Source of the DNA: Streptomyces sp. MUM 203J
GTDB lineage: Bacteria > Actinomycetota > Actinomycetes > Streptomycetales > Streptomycetaceae
DNA: 64,000 nt
NCBI RefSeq assembly: GCF_022414595.1
Contig: NZ_JADWYO010000004.1
Coordinates: 124,001 to 188,000 of the forward strand
Reading direction: 5' to 3'
The translations under genes were made by a program, and so were the position numbers. Below are positions 28,078 through 37,611 of the stretch, one piece after another; position 1 is the stretch's first letter; every line of letters begins with the position of its first letter. The notes beneath the pieces were generated by a model. The model was given only the letters and a program-made list of their open reading frames with translations. It searched no databases and was not told the DNA's origin.

Positions 28078-31000
28078 ATGTTTCACGTGAAACCGATCGA
28101 CCCGCGTCTGCTCCGGTACGCCCGTGCCACGCGCCTCTTCCTCATGGCGGTGGTGCTGCTCGGACTGCTCGGGGCAGCGCTGGTCATCGGTCAGGCGATG
28201 CTTATCGCCGAGGTGGTCGTGGGGGCATTCGAGCGTGGGATGGACGTCTCCGCGCTCGGTACGCCCCTCGCGTTGCTGACGGCGGTCGCCGTCGGGCGGG
28301 CCCTGGTCTCCTGGCTCACCGAACTGGCCGCGCACCGGGCGAGCGCAGCCGTGAAGTCCGAGCTGCGGGGGCGGTTGCTGGAGCGGGCGGCGAGGCTGGG
28401 GCCCGGCTGGCTGAGCGGCCAGAAGACCGGGTCGCTGGTGGCGCTCGCCACTCGGGGTGTGGACGCGCTGGACGACTACTTCGCCCGCTACCTGCCGCAG
28501 CTGGGACTCGCGGTGGTCGTCCCGGTCGCCGTTCTCGCGCGAATCGTCACGGAGGACTGGGTCTCTGCGGCGATCATCGTCGTCACCCTGCCGCTGATTC
28601 CGGTCTTCATGGTGCTGATCGGCTGGGCCACCCAGGCTCGGATGGACCGGCAATGGAAGCTGCTGTCCCGGCTGTCCGGCCACTTCCTCGATGTCGTGGC
28701 GGGGCTGCCGACGCTGAAGATCTTCGGCCGTGCGAAGGCGCAGGCGGCGTCGATCCGCGCGATCACCTCCGAGTACCGGCAGGCCACTCTGCGCTCGCTG
28801 CGGATCGCGTTCCTGTCGTCGTTCGCACTGGAGCTGCTGTCGACACTGTCGGTGGCACTGGTCGCCGTCGGGATCGGCATGCGGCTGGTCCATGGCGACC
28901 TGGATCTGTACACCGGGCTGGTCATCCTGATCCTGGCTCCCGAGGCGTATCTGCCGCTACGGCAGGTGGGTACGCAGTACCACGCGGCCGCGGAAGGACT
29001 GTCGGCAGCGGAGGAGGTCTTCGCCGTCCTGGAGGCAGGGCACGGGCGGGGCGGCTCGGGGGAGCCAGCACACTCGCAAGCCGGGCCTGAGCGGGGCGGT
29101 GTTTCACGTGAAACGCTACGGATCGAACTGGACCGGGTGACGGTACGCCATGAGGGACGCGCGGAGCCGTCCCTGGACCGGGCGTCGCTGGTGGTCGAGC
29201 CGGGCGAGACGGTCGCTCTGGTCGGACCGAGCGGCGTGGGCAAGTCGACCCTGCTCGATGTGGTGCTGGGCTTCGCCGTCCCTGAGAGCGGCGGTGTACG
29301 GGTGGGGGATGTCGCACTCGCCTCGCTGGATCTGGAGTGGTGGCGGGAACAGCTCGCATGGGTGCCGCAGCGGCCGTATCTGTTCGCCGGGACCATCGCG
29401 GAGAACGTCCGCCTGGCCCGGCCGGATGCCGACGATGCCGCTGTGAGCCGGGCGCTGCGGGACGCCGGCGCCGAATTCGTGGCCGAACTGCCGGACGGTG
29501 CCGACACGGTGCTGGGCGAAGACGGCACCGGACTCTCGGCCGGGCAGCGGCAACGGCTCGCCCTGGCCCGGGCGTTCCTGGCCGACCGGCCGGTCCTGCT
29601 GCTGGACGAGCCGACAGCCGCGCTGGACGGTGCCACCGAGGCGGCCGTGGTGGACGCGGTGCGGCGGTTGGCCGCCGGGCGGACCGTCCTCCTGGTCGTC
29701 CACCGCCCGGCCCTGCTGGCGGTCGCGGACCGGGTGGTCACGCTTGGGGCGGTGCCCGAGCCGGTGATGGAGCAGGCCGCCGAAACAGGGACGGCCCCCG
29801 AGGCCGGGCCGGGGAAGCCCGTGCAGGTCGACTCGTCCGTCGGTGCCCACATGGTCGATGACGCCTTCGGGGTCGTGGGCGGGCTGCGCGGTACCGCTCA
29901 TCCGGCGGAGGCCGCCGGTGCCGGTGCCGGATCTGTGGTTGTGGGGCCTGAAGCGCGGCCGGTAGACGGCCGGGTGCTGTCCCGGGTGCGGGCGTCGGCT
30001 GGGGAACTGCGGGGGCGGCTGGCGCTGGGGCTGCTGTTCGGGAGCCTGGCGCTCGGGTCGGCCGTGGGGCTCATGGCCGTGTCCGGATGGCTGATCTCCC
30101 GGGCGTCCGAACAGCCGCCGGTCCTGCACCTGATGGTGGCGGTGACGGCCACCAGAGCGTTCGGCATCGGGCGGGCTGTGTTCCGGTATGCCGAGCGCCT
30201 GGTCTCGCATGACGCGGTGCTGCGCATGCTGGCCGAGCTGCGGGTCGCTGTGTATCGGCGCCTGGAAGGGATCGCCCCTGCGGGGCTGCGCCGTACGCGG
30301 CGCGGTGACCTGTTGTCCCGGCTGGTCGCGGATGTGGACGCGCTTCAGGACTACTGGCTGCGCTGGCTGTTGCCTGCCGGAACCGCCCTCGTGGTGGGCG
30401 CGGGTGCTGTCGGGTTCACCGCCTGGCTGCTGCCCGAGGCGGGCGCGGTGCTGGCGACCGGACTGCTGGCAGCCGGGGTGGCCGTCCCGGCTCTGGGCGG
30501 TGTCGTGTCCCGGCGGGCCGAGCAGCGGCTGGCGCCGGCGCGCGGCACCCTGGCCGCCCGTGTCGTGGACCTGTTGCACGGGTGCGCCGAGCTGACCGTT
30601 GCGGGTGCGCTTCGGAGCCGTATCGCCCGGGCGAAGGAGGCGGACCGGGCGCTCACCCGGATCGCGGCCCGCCAGTCCGCCGCGACGGGGCTCGGCGCCG
30701 GGCTCACCGTGCTGGTCACCGGGCTGACGGTGGCGGCTGCCGCGCTGGTCGGCGTGCAGGCGGTGCGGGACGGGCGGCTCGGCGGCGTCGCGCTGGCCGT
30801 TGTCGTGCTCACCCCGCTCGCCGCGTTCGAGGCCGTCATGGGACTGCCGCTCGCCGTCCAGTACCGGCAGCGGGTGCGGCGCAGCGCGGAGCGGGTCTTC
30901 GAGGTGCTCGACGCCCCCGTCCCCGTACACGAGCCGGAGCGGCCGGAGCCGATGCCCGCGTCGCCGTTCCCGCTGGAGCTGCGCGGGGTGTGCGCCCGGC

Positions 31001-31725
31001 ACCCGGGGCAGGAGCGGGACGCGCTGCACGCGTTCGACCTGCGGCTGGAGGCGGGGCGGAGGGTCGCCGTCGTGGGGGCGTCCGGATCGGGCAAGACCAC
31101 GCTGGCGCAGGTGCTGCTGCGGTTCATGGACGTTGAGGCGGGGACATACATGCTGGGCGCGGATGGGGTGCACGCGGAGGCGCTCGGCGGAGACGCGGTG
31201 CGGAGGTTCGTCGGACTGTGCGCCCAGGACGCCCATCTGTTCGACAGTTCGATCCGGGAGAACCTGCGTCTGGCGCGGACCGACGCGAGCGACGAGGACC
31301 TGCGCAGAGCGCTGTCCGGAGCACGGCTGCTGGACTGGGTGGACGCCTTGCCGGACGGGCTCGACACGCTGGTCGGAGAGCACGGGGCCCGGCTGTCGGG
31401 GGGCCAGAGGCAACGGCTTGCCCTGGCACGGGCGCTGCTTGCGGACTTTCCCCTGCTCGTACTGGACGAGCCCGCCGAGCATCTGGACCTGGCTACCGCG
31501 GACGCGCTCACCGAGGACCTGCTGCGGGTCACCCAGGGCCGTACCACCGTGCTGATCACACATCGGCTGGCGGGGATCGCCGCGGTCGACGAGGTCGTGG
31601 TGCTGGAGGCGGGGCGGGTCGTCCAGCGTGGTTCCTACGGCGAACTCGCCGCGGTCGACGGGCCGCTGCGGCGCATGCTGGAGCGGGAACACGCGGCGGA
31701 CGCAGTGGTGGGACAGGCCGGGTAG
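28078..31725 (+). CDS. cydCD: Fused ABC exporter CydCD for cytochrome bd assembly
   Basis: CydDC exports cysteine or glutathione and haem-related reductant needed to assemble cytochrome bd. Here both halves are one 1215-residue protein: CydD membrane domain (residues 1-310), linker, ATPase with GPSGVGKST (near 384) and LSAGQRQR (near 486); then CydC membrane domain (about 640-940) and ATPase with GASGSGKTT (near 1000) and LSGGQRQR (near 1106). Fusion is common in actinobacteria. The start is uncertain: ATG at 28078 touches AGGGG, while GTG at 28087 has better 9-bp spacing. A parS site covers the first codons and another lies at codons 342-346. Confidence 0.94.
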   Translation: MFHVKPIDPRLLRYARATRLFLMAVVLLGLLGAALVIGQAMLIAEVVVGAFERGMDVSALGTPLALLTAVAVGRALVSWLTELAAHRASAAVKSELRGRLLERAARLGPGWLSGQKTGSLVALATRGVDALDDYFARYLPQLGLAVVVPVAVLARIVTEDWVSAAIIVVTLPLIPVFMVLIGWATQARMDRQWKLLSRLSGHFLDVVAGLPTLKIFGRAKAQAASIRAITSEYRQATLRSLRIAFLSSFALELLSTLSVALVAVGIGMRLVHGDLDLYTGLVILILAPEAYLPLRQVGTQYHAAAEGLSAAEEVFAVLEAGHGRGGSGEPAHSQAGPERGGVSRETLRIELDRVTVRHEGRAEPSLDRASLVVEPGETVALVGPSGVGKSTLLDVVLGFAVPESGGVRVGDVALASLDLEWWREQLAWVPQRPYLFAGTIAENVRLARPDADDAAVSRALRDAGAEFVAELPDGADTVLGEDGTGLSAGQRQRLALARAFLADRPVLLLDEPTAALDGATEAAVVDAVRRLAAGRTVLLVVHRPALLAVADRVVTLGAVPEPVMEQAAETGTAPEAGPGKPVQVDSSVGAHMVDDAFGVVGGLRGTAHPAEAAGAGAGSVVVGPEARPVDGRVLSRVRASAGELRGRLALGLLFGSLALGSAVGLMAVSGWLISRASEQPPVLHLMVAVTATRAFGIGRAVFRYAERLVSHDAVLRMLAELRVAVYRRLEGIAPAGLRRTRRGDLLSRLVADVDALQDYWLRWLLPAGTALVVGAGAVGFTAWLLPEAGAVLATGLLAAGVAVPALGGVVSRRAEQRLAPARGTLAARVVDLLHGCAELTVAGALRSRIARAKEADRALTRIAARQSAATGLGAGLTVLVTGLTVAAAALVGVQAVRDGRLGGVALAVVVLTPLAAFEAVMGLPLAVQYRQRVRRSAERVFEVLDAPVPVHEPERPEPMPASPFPLELRGVCARHPGQERDALHAFDLRLEAGRRVAVVGASGSGKTTLAQVLLRFMDVEAGTYMLGADGVHAEALGGDAVRRFVGLCAQDAHLFDSSIRENLRLARTDASDEDLRRALSGARLLDWVDALPDGLDTLVGEHGARLSGGQRQRLALARALLADFPLLVLDEPAEHLDLATADALTEDLLRVTQGRTTVLITHRLAGIAAVDEVVVLEAGRVVQRGSYGELAAVDGPLRRMLEREHAADAVVGQAG
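28080..28093. promoter_or_regulatory. parS: parS site 6, over the cydCD start
   Basis: Perfect ParB site beginning at the last base of the ATG at 28078; it encodes FHVKP (with the preceding Met) and contains the alternative GTG start at 28087. Confidence 0.95.
29101..29114. promoter_or_regulatory. parS: parS site 7, inside cydCD
   Basis: Perfect ParB site within the coding sequence, giving VSRET between the CydD membrane and ATPase domains, in a Gly/Ala/Pro-rich linker. Frame is kept. Confidence 0.95.
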
Positions 31726-31891
31726 CCGTTTTCGCGACCGGACGAGGGGCTGCTGGGGTCCAGGGCCGCCCTGGCGGCGGTGGGCGGTGTGGGCCGGATG
31801 GCGGTACGGGTGTAGGCCGGTCGGCGGGTGCGGGGCCGACGGGAGGCGCAGGGTACGCGAGAAGTCCCGGCGGAGGGGTCACCATCCGACG

Positions 31892-32977
31892 GTGCTCCGC
31901 CCTCACCTTCGGTGCCCGTCGTGCTTCGTGTTCCTTGCCCTGAGCACGCTGCTCGGCGTGCTGTCCCCTGCCACTGCCGCCGCAGGAAGGCCGGTGGCCG
32001 GCTCTGACGGGCCTGCGATAAGCGCGCGGGTCGCGTTGCTCTTCACTGAGGCGGCGCGGATGACGGAGACGTACGAGGAAGGACGTCGGGCGGCCGACGC
32101 CCAGCAGATCCGGGTCGGGCTGGTCCAGAGGGAGCTGGCCGTACAGCGGCGTGAAGTGCGGGCGCTGCACGCACGGGTCGGTGAGGTGGCCCGTGCCCAG
32201 TACCGGGCGGGCGGGTCGCTTGCGGTGACCGCGCGGCTGCTGCTGGCCCGGGACGCGGAGGACGCGTTGCAGGCCGAGCACTCCGCTCGCCAGGCCGATC
32301 AGGTCGTGGACCGGCTGATGGAGCGGTCGGAGCTGGCCGAGAGGCGGCTGACGACGGTTGAACGGCGGGCGCGGACGGCCTGGCGGGATCTGGAGCTGCG
32401 GCAGTCGCGGCTGGCCCTCGTCAAGGAGGATCTGGAGAAGCGGCTGGAGCAGGCGCAGTGGCAGCTTCAGGCGGAGGCCGCGCGCAGTGTGGCTGCCGGA
32501 CGCTGCCGTGGCGCCGTGCGGCTCGACCAGCCGGAGACTGCGACTGCCGGGCGTGCGTGGGTGGCTCCGGTCGCGGAGGCGGACGGGTACGCGCTGTCGG
32601 CGGGTTTCGACCGGGCAGGCGCGCACTGGGCGAGGCGGCACACCGGGCAGGACTTCGCGGTCGCCATCGGGACGCCGGTGCGGTCCATCGGGGCGGGCCG
32701 GGTCGAGTCGGTGAAGTGCGGGGGCCCGTTCGGGATCGAGGTGGTGGTGCGGCACGCGGACGGCTGGTACTCGCAGTACGCGCACCTGGCCTCGGCCGCC
32801 GTGGAGCGGGGTGAGGCCGTCGCAGCGGGGCGGCCGATCGGGCAGGCGGGGACGACGGGCAACTCGACGGGACCGCACCTGCACTTCGAGGTGCGGCTCA
32901 CCCCGCATCTCGGGTCGGGGGTCGACCCTGTGCGATGGCTGCGGGAGCGCGGGGTGGAGCTGCGGGGAGCCGGGTAG
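31892..32977 (+). CDS. Secreted M23-family peptidoglycan endopeptidase
   Basis: A 361-residue exported protein: signal peptide at residues 1-30 (CFVFLALSTLLGVLSPATAAA), a long helical, coiled-coil domain (about 45-200) rich in Arg/Glu/Ala, then a C-terminal M23 domain with HTGQDFAV, HADGWYSQYAHL and HLHFEV, the zinc ligands and catalytic His. The GTG start at 31892 is the latest one that keeps the signal peptide; GGAGGGG stands 13 bp upstream, a long spacing. The architecture resembles EnvC/NlpD-like activators and peptidases. It lies 166 bp after cydCD but has no functional link. Confidence 0.88.
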   Translation: MLRPHLRCPSCFVFLALSTLLGVLSPATAAAGRPVAGSDGPAISARVALLFTEAARMTETYEEGRRAADAQQIRVGLVQRELAVQRREVRALHARVGEVARAQYRAGGSLAVTARLLLARDAEDALQAEHSARQADQVVDRLMERSELAERRLTTVERRARTAWRDLELRQSRLALVKEDLEKRLEQAQWQLQAEAARSVAAGRCRGAVRLDQPETATAGRAWVAPVAEADGYALSAGFDRAGAHWARRHTGQDFAVAIGTPVRSIGAGRVESVKCGGPFGIEVVVRHADGWYSQYAHLASAAVERGEAVAAGRPIGQAGTTGNSTGPHLHFEVRLTPHLGSGVDPVRWLRERGVELRGAG

Positions 32978-33007
32978 CGGGCCCCGGCGCGTGTCGGGGG
33001 CCGGCCG

Positions 33008-33892
33008 TCAGTAGTCGCTGAGGATGGCCTCGATGACGGCGGCGACACCGTCCTCGTTGTTGCCGACCGTACGGCCGGAGGCGGCGTCCACGACATCCGG
33101 GTGCGCGTTGCCCATCGCGTAGGACGTACCGGCCCAGGCGAGCATCTCGATGTCGTTGGGCATGTCCCCGAACGCCACGACCTCGTCCGCCGAGATGCCG
33201 CGCTCGGCGCAGCACAGGGCGAGCGTGCTGGCTTTCGACACTCCCAGGCCGCTCGCCTCCAGCAGCGCGGTCGGGCTGGAGCGGGTGATGGCGGCGTGTT
33301 CACCGGCGGTCGCGCGGGCCAGGGCGAGGAAGTCGTCAGGTGCGAGGGTGCCGTGGAAGGCCAGCAGTTTGAGCAGGTGCACACTCCCGTCGGAGGCCTG
33401 GCCCTGCACCTCCTCCAGTAGCTTCTCCGCGGGGCCGATGGTCACGGCCGGGTCGAAGTGGAGGGGCGGGTAGTCCGGCTCGTGGTGGAAGCCGTTGGTG
33501 TACTCCATGGCGAAGGCCGCGCCCGGGGCCGCGTTGCGGAGGGCGTCGACGACGTGCAGCGCGGTCTGTCGCTCCAGGGCGCGCCACTCGGTGATCCGGC
33601 CGCCGTCGTGGAGGTCGACGACAGCGGCTCCGTTGGAGCAGATCGCCAGGCCGTGGCCGTGGACGTGCTCGCTGACGAGTTCCATCCAGCGGGCGGGGCG
33701 GCCCGTGACGAAGAAGACCTCGATTCCCGCCTGCTCGGCGGCGGCCAGCGCCGCGACGGTACGGGACGACACCGATTTGTCGTCGCGCAGAAGCGTTCCG
33801 TCAAGATCGGTGGCGATCAGTCGCGGACGGCTGCGGGGCATAGGACGGGGGCATGGAGGAGGTGTCGTCGTTGGTGAGGTCACGGCGCTCAT
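33008..33892 (-). CDS. Cof/HAD-IIB family sugar-phosphatase-like hydrolase
   Basis: A 294-residue HAD phosphatase with cap type C2B. Motif I is ATDLDGTLL, motif II is VTGRP, and motif IV is [13 protein letters not shown] near the end. The start at 33892 keeps 17 residues before a second ATG at 33841, and both lack a good ribosome binding site, so the N-terminus is uncertain by 17 residues. A paralogue lies at 54701-55507. It is convergent with the M23 gene. Substrate unknown; such proteins act on sugar or pyridoxal phosphates. Confidence 0.85.
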   Translation of the reverse strand: MSAVTSPTTTPPPCPRPMPRSRPRLIATDLDGTLLRDDKSVSSRTVAALAAAEQAGIEVFFVTGRPARWMELVSEHVHGHGLAICSNGAAVVDLHDGGRITEWRALERQTALHVVDALRNAAPGAAFAMEYTNGFHHEPDYPPLHFDPAVTIGPAEKLLEEVQGQASDGSVHLLKLLAFHGTLAPDDFLALARATAGEHAAITRSSPTALLEASGLGVSKASTLALCCAERGISADEVVAFGDMPNDIEMLAWAGTSYAMGNAHPDVVDAASGRTVGNNEDGVAAVIEAILSDY

Positions 33893-34036
33893 TCTCCCGC
33901 AAGGGCACCCCGCAATGTGCACGGACGTGCGAAAGGATGCGCATTTGAGCCGCTCGATCAAGAGAACGAACAGCAGGGGCCTCATGCGTCTGAAACGGGA
34001 GGAAGCCGTTGTGATGTGAGAGGCGGGGGCGAAGGC

Positions 34037-34058
34037 CGGGAACCGGCGCCGGTTCCCG
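34037..34058 (-). terminator. Palindromic hairpin after the LLM oxidoreductase
   Basis: A 22-bp perfect palindrome (34037-34058, core CCGGCGCCGG) lies 48 bp after the stop of the minus-strand LLM gene; it can fold as a terminator hairpin, without an evident U-tract. Confidence 0.5.
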
Positions 34059-34106
34059 TTTCGGCGCGATCCCGACGCTGCCACCCCCGCCTCGGTGGTG
34101 TCCGGT

Positions 34107-35000
34107 TCAGCGGAGCTGGGCTGCGGCCTCGGTGGCGATCTTCTCGAACACGGCTTGGTCGGCGGCGAAGTCGGAATCCGGGATCGGCCAGTGGATCACG
34201 ATCTCGGTGAAGCCGAGTTCCCGGTGGCGTCCCGCGAAGTCCACGAAGGCGTCCAGGGACTCCAGCGGGCGGCTGCGGTCCGGGGTGAACCCGGTGAGCA
34301 GGATCCTGTCGAGGCCGGCCGCGTCCCGGCCGATCTCCGAGCACGCCTCGCCGAGCTTCTCGGCCTGGCGGCGGATCGCCGCCACCGACTGCTCCGGGGT
34401 GCCCTCCTCGAACAGCTTCGGGTCGCCCGTCGTCACCCAGGCCTGGCCGTGTCGGGCGGCCAGCTTCAGACCGCGCGGTCCGGTCGCCGCCACGGCGAAG
34501 GGCAGCCGGGGGCGCTGGACACAGCCCGGGATGTTCCGGGCCTCGTCGGCGGAGTAGAACGTGCCCCGCTGTGAGACGGCGTCCTCCGTCAGCAGCCGGT
34601 CGAGCAGTGCGGTGAACTCCGCGAACCGGTCCGCCCGCTCCCGCGGCGTCCATGCCTCCTGGCCGAGGGCGGTGGCGTCGAAGCCGTTGCCGCCGGCCCC
34701 GATGCCGAGAGTGATACGCCCGCCGGATATGTCGTCCAGCGAGATCAGCTCCTTGGCCAGCGTCACCGGGTGCCGGAAGTTGGGCGAGGTGACGAGGGTG
34801 CCCAATCGCATACTCTGTGTAACCAGAGCTGCGGCCGTCAGCGTCGGGACCGCCCCGAACCACGGCCCGTCCCGGAAGCTCCGCCACGACAGGTGGTCGT
34901 AGGTGTACGCGGCATGGAAACCGAGGTCCTCGGCCCGTCGCCAGGTCTCTTGCCCTTTGCCCCACCGGTGGACAGGGAGGATCACAGTGCTCAGACGCAT
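34107..35000 (-). CDS. LLM-class (luciferase-like) flavin/F420 oxidoreductase
   Basis: A 297-residue TIM-barrel protein of the bacterial luciferase superfamily: [14 protein letters not shown] at the N-terminus, [21 protein letters not shown] and the loop [20 protein letters not shown], which binds FMN or F420. Actinomycete members mostly use F420H2, so this is the better guess. The ATG at 35000 has CTGGGAC before it. The N-terminal 70 or so codons recur as a broken copy near 41 kb. It is divergent in position from the TetR gene, 260 bp away. Confidence 0.85.
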   Translation of the reverse strand: MRLSTVILPVHRWGKGQETWRRAEDLGFHAAYTYDHLSWRSFRDGPWFGAVPTLTAAALVTQSMRLGTLVTSPNFRHPVTLAKELISLDDISGGRITLGIGAGGNGFDATALGQEAWTPRERADRFAEFTALLDRLLTEDAVSQRGTFYSADEARNIPGCVQRPRLPFAVAATGPRGLKLAARHGQAWVTTGDPKLFEEGTPEQSVAAIRRQAEKLGEACSEIGRDAAGLDRILLTGFTPDRSRPLESLDAFVDFAGRHRELGFTEIVIHWPIPDSDFAADQAVFEKIATEAAAQLR

Positions 35001-35260
35001 GTCCCAGACGATACGCGGAATACCGGCCAACAACTGCTGTGCGAGGTACGGAAAGCCGCCCGGGCAGGCCCCAGGCCGCTGCGGATTCCTCTCGGATGCG
35101 GCACCGGCGAACTCCAGGCCGTGATGCGGTGACTGCCGACGCATGTAAGGGAGCCGGCGGCCGACTGACCTGTTCGCCATGATCGACCGGCGGTTCGTCG
35201 CATCTTCCGGCGGGCCGCCGGTTCGACTGCGAGCGGAGCGAGCCACGCCGCCGAGTGCGA

Positions 35261-35869
35261 TCAGTCGGCGCAGTCGCCGGAGAGCTGCCCCGCGATGACG
35301 GCGGACGCCGCGTCGCCGTAGACATCGGCGGACAGCTCCGGCTGCCAGGCCGTCTGCAGGATGAAGCCCTGGAGCAGGGACAGCAGGACACCGGCTGCCG
35401 CGGCGGGATGAACCGCGGCAGCCACTTCGCCCTCCGCCTGCCCATGCGCGATGCGCTCGCTCAACGCGTCGCGTACTCCTCGCAGGCCATGCTGCATCGC
35501 GGCGGACAGCGTGGGGTTGCGCAGTGCTTCGCTCCAGGCCTGGACCGCCAGCCGGAACCGGTCCTCGGCGCGATCAAGGCCTGCGAGCGTCCGGGGCAGG
35601 TCTGCGAAGAGCTCGGAGAGCGGCTGACGGGTGCTCAGGGCATCGCGTACGGCCGTCTCCACCATGGCAGTCGCGTCGAGCGAGATCGCTGCGATGATCT
35701 CGTCCTTGGTGCGGAAGTACCGATAGACCGCGCCGGGGGACATACCCGCCTCGTCGATGACGTCCTGGACGGTCGTGCGGTGGAAGCCGTCGCGAGCGAA
35801 GCACGTGGAGGCCGCCGCGAGGATGTGGTCGCGGCGGGCTGCGCGGTATGCGGGGCTGACTCGGGGCAC
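35261..35869 (-). CDS. TetR-family repressor of the monooxygenase/MBL pair
   Basis: A 202-residue TetR regulator: HTH at residues 14-48 (DHILAAASTCFARDGFHRTTVQDVIDEAGMSPGAVYRYFRTK), then a helical ligand-binding domain. It starts with GTG at 35869, only 14 bp from the operator at 35883-35896, and is divergent from the FAD monooxygenase 99 bp away. The pairing with two inverted repeats in the shared promoter makes it the likely repressor of both itself and the monooxygenase. The inducer is probably an aromatic compound or a natural product. Confidence 0.88.
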   Translation of the reverse strand: MPRVSPAYRAARRDHILAAASTCFARDGFHRTTVQDVIDEAGMSPGAVYRYFRTKDEIIAAISLDATAMVETAVRDALSTRQPLSELFADLPRTLAGLDRAEDRFRLAVQAWSEALRNPTLSAAMQHGLRGVRDALSERIAHGQAEGEVAAAVHPAAAAGVLLSLLQGFILQTAWQPELSADVYGDAASAVIAGQLSGDCAD

Positions 35870-35882
35870 GCCCCCACGTTAA

Positions 35883-35896
35883 AGCGAGCACTCGCT
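35883..35896. promoter_or_regulatory. TetR operator 1
   Basis: AGCGAGCACTCGCT is a perfect 6-2-6 inverted repeat, abutting TTGACA (35898-35903), a candidate -35 for the monooxygenase, and 14 bp before the TetR start on the other side. Confidence 0.7.
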
Positions 35897-35936
35897 CTTG
35901 ACAACAACCTGCCTGGCAGCCAGTCTCCATAAAAGA

Positions 35937-35948
35937 GAGCGAACGCTC
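35937..35948. promoter_or_regulatory. TetR operator 2
   Basis: GAGCGAACGCTC is a 5-2-5 inverted repeat, 54 bp from operator 1 and 20 bp before the monooxygenase start; the half-site GAGCG is shared with operator 1. Confidence 0.6.
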
Positions 35949-35968
35949 CCCTTTTTTTAGGAGGTGTG

Positions 35969-37606
35969 ATGCAGCGCACCCAGGTACTGATCGTCGGGGC
36001 AGGTCCGACCGGGCTCGCCCTCGCTGCCCGGCTGAACCGCTTCGGAGTGATGGCACGCATCGTCGACAAACACGCCGGAGTGCTGGAGGCCACCAAGTCG
36101 GCAGCCCTGCACGCCCGGACCCTGGAACACCTGCGAACCCTGGAGGTAGCCGACCGAGTCCTGGCCGAGGGACAGCGGGTCGACATCCTGCAGCTGCGCA
36201 CGGCCCATCGCGACCGGATCGCGGTGGACTTCCGCACTCTGCGCGACACGGCCTATCCGCACATGACGGATATCCCACAGGCCCGCACCGAGCACGTCCT
36301 CATCGATCATCTCGCCGACGCGGGCATCTCGGTCGAGCGCAACACCACCTGCACTCGTGTCGAGCAGACCGACGACGGGGTGACGGTCACGGTCGCGACC
36401 CCGGAGGGCGGGACCGACATGATTACGGCGGACTGGCTGGTCGGCTGCGACGGCGCGCACAGCACGGTCCGTTCGCAGCTCGGCATAGCCTTCGCCGGTG
36501 ACGCGTACGCCGACGACTGGGTGCTGTGCGACGCGATTGTCGACTGGCCGCTGCCCCGCAATGAAATGACCTTCTCCGCCGACGCCGACGGCATCTGCGG
36601 GGTGTTCCCGCTGCCCGGCGAGCGGCGCTACCGGCTCGCCTACACCCAGAACCATGCCGCCGACGGCACTCTGATCGAGCCCAGTCTGGCTGACGCGCAG
36701 CAGGCTCTCCGCCGGACCGCCGTCACCGGCACCATCCGGTCGGTCGACGAGTTCTGGACCTTCCGCCTCGCCCACAAGCAGGCCGTCCGCTACCGCAGCG
36801 GCCGGGTGTTCCTGGCCGGGGACGCCGCTCACGTCCACACGCCTTTCGGCGGACAGGGCCTGAATCTCGGCATCGGGGACGCCATGAACCTGGGCTGGAA
36901 GCTGGCCTCGGTAGTCACCGGCCAGTCCCCCGGCTCCTTGCTGGACACCTACCAGCCCGAGCGGCACCGGATCGCCCGGGACGTGGTGGCGTTCACCCAT
37001 CGTGGTGCCACGGCCATGCTGCTGCGTGACGATGCACGCCGTCACCTGCGCGACGCGGTGATGACTCTGCTGCAGCACACGCCTCCGGCACAGCACGGCC
37101 TCGCCCGCCGGTTCTCCCAGCTCGGCCACAGCTACCGCCGTACACCGCACATCCCCGGTCGTGGAAGCTCCCTGGTGGCCGGTGACCGGCTCCCTGATCC
37201 ACTGCTCTTCGACGGCCTCACCAACCGCTCTGCGCGTCTGCACGACCTGCTGGCATCCGACGCGTGCACGCTGCTGCTCACCACCACGGCGGACACGGAT
37301 CCGGTGGACGCGTCACTCGCCGAGCTGTACCGGCGTTGGCACGGCGTGCTCACCGGGACGGTACTGACCACCCGGTGGGGACCAGCCGTCCGGAGGGGCA
37401 CGGCCGACGCCGTGCCCGCAGTACTCGACCGGGGCCGCCAAGCCGCCCGGTTGTACGGCCGCGGGCCCCTGGCCTACCTCGTCCGCCCGGACCAGCACCT
37501 GGCCTACGTCGGCCCCCCGGACGCCGCCCGTATCGAGGACTGCCTGGGCTCGATCCACACAGCACCCACTCGCCCCTCCTCGGGCACCGCGGCAGAAATG
37601 GTGTGA
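35969..37606 (+). CDS. FAD-dependent aromatic hydroxylase (group A monooxygenase)
   Basis: The 545-residue protein has an N-terminal Rossmann motif LIVGAGPTGLALA (residues 8-20), the second FAD motif GCDGAHSTVR (near 155), and GDAAHVHTPFGGQGLNLGIGDAMNL (near 292), the flavin-binding GD motif of PHBH/TfdB/RdmE-like enzymes. A thioredoxin-like C-terminal domain (about 390-530) completes the fold. AGGAGG lies 4 bp before the ATG. It overlaps the downstream MBL gene by a GTGA-type junction, so both proteins are made from one transcript. It probably hydroxylates an aromatic substrate. Confidence 0.92.
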   Translation: MQRTQVLIVGAGPTGLALAARLNRFGVMARIVDKHAGVLEATKSAALHARTLEHLRTLEVADRVLAEGQRVDILQLRTAHRDRIAVDFRTLRDTAYPHMTDIPQARTEHVLIDHLADAGISVERNTTCTRVEQTDDGVTVTVATPEGGTDMITADWLVGCDGAHSTVRSQLGIAFAGDAYADDWVLCDAIVDWPLPRNEMTFSADADGICGVFPLPGERRYRLAYTQNHAADGTLIEPSLADAQQALRRTAVTGTIRSVDEFWTFRLAHKQAVRYRSGRVFLAGDAAHVHTPFGGQGLNLGIGDAMNLGWKLASVVTGQSPGSLLDTYQPERHRIARDVVAFTHRGATAMLLRDDARRHLRDAVMTLLQHTPPAQHGLARRFSQLGHSYRRTPHIPGRGSSLVAGDRLPDPLLFDGLTNRSARLHDLLASDACTLLLTTTADTDPVDASLAELYRRWHGVLTGTVLTTRWGPAVRRGTADAVPAVLDRGRQAARLYGRGPLAYLVRPDQHLAYVGPPDAARIEDCLGSIHTAPTRPSSGTAAEMV

Positions 37607-37611
37607 CCGGC

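Noticed and set aside
29116..31692. 858-codon minus-strand frame inside cydCD
   Set aside because: Antisense shadow; strong coding evidence is on the plus strand with Walker motifs.
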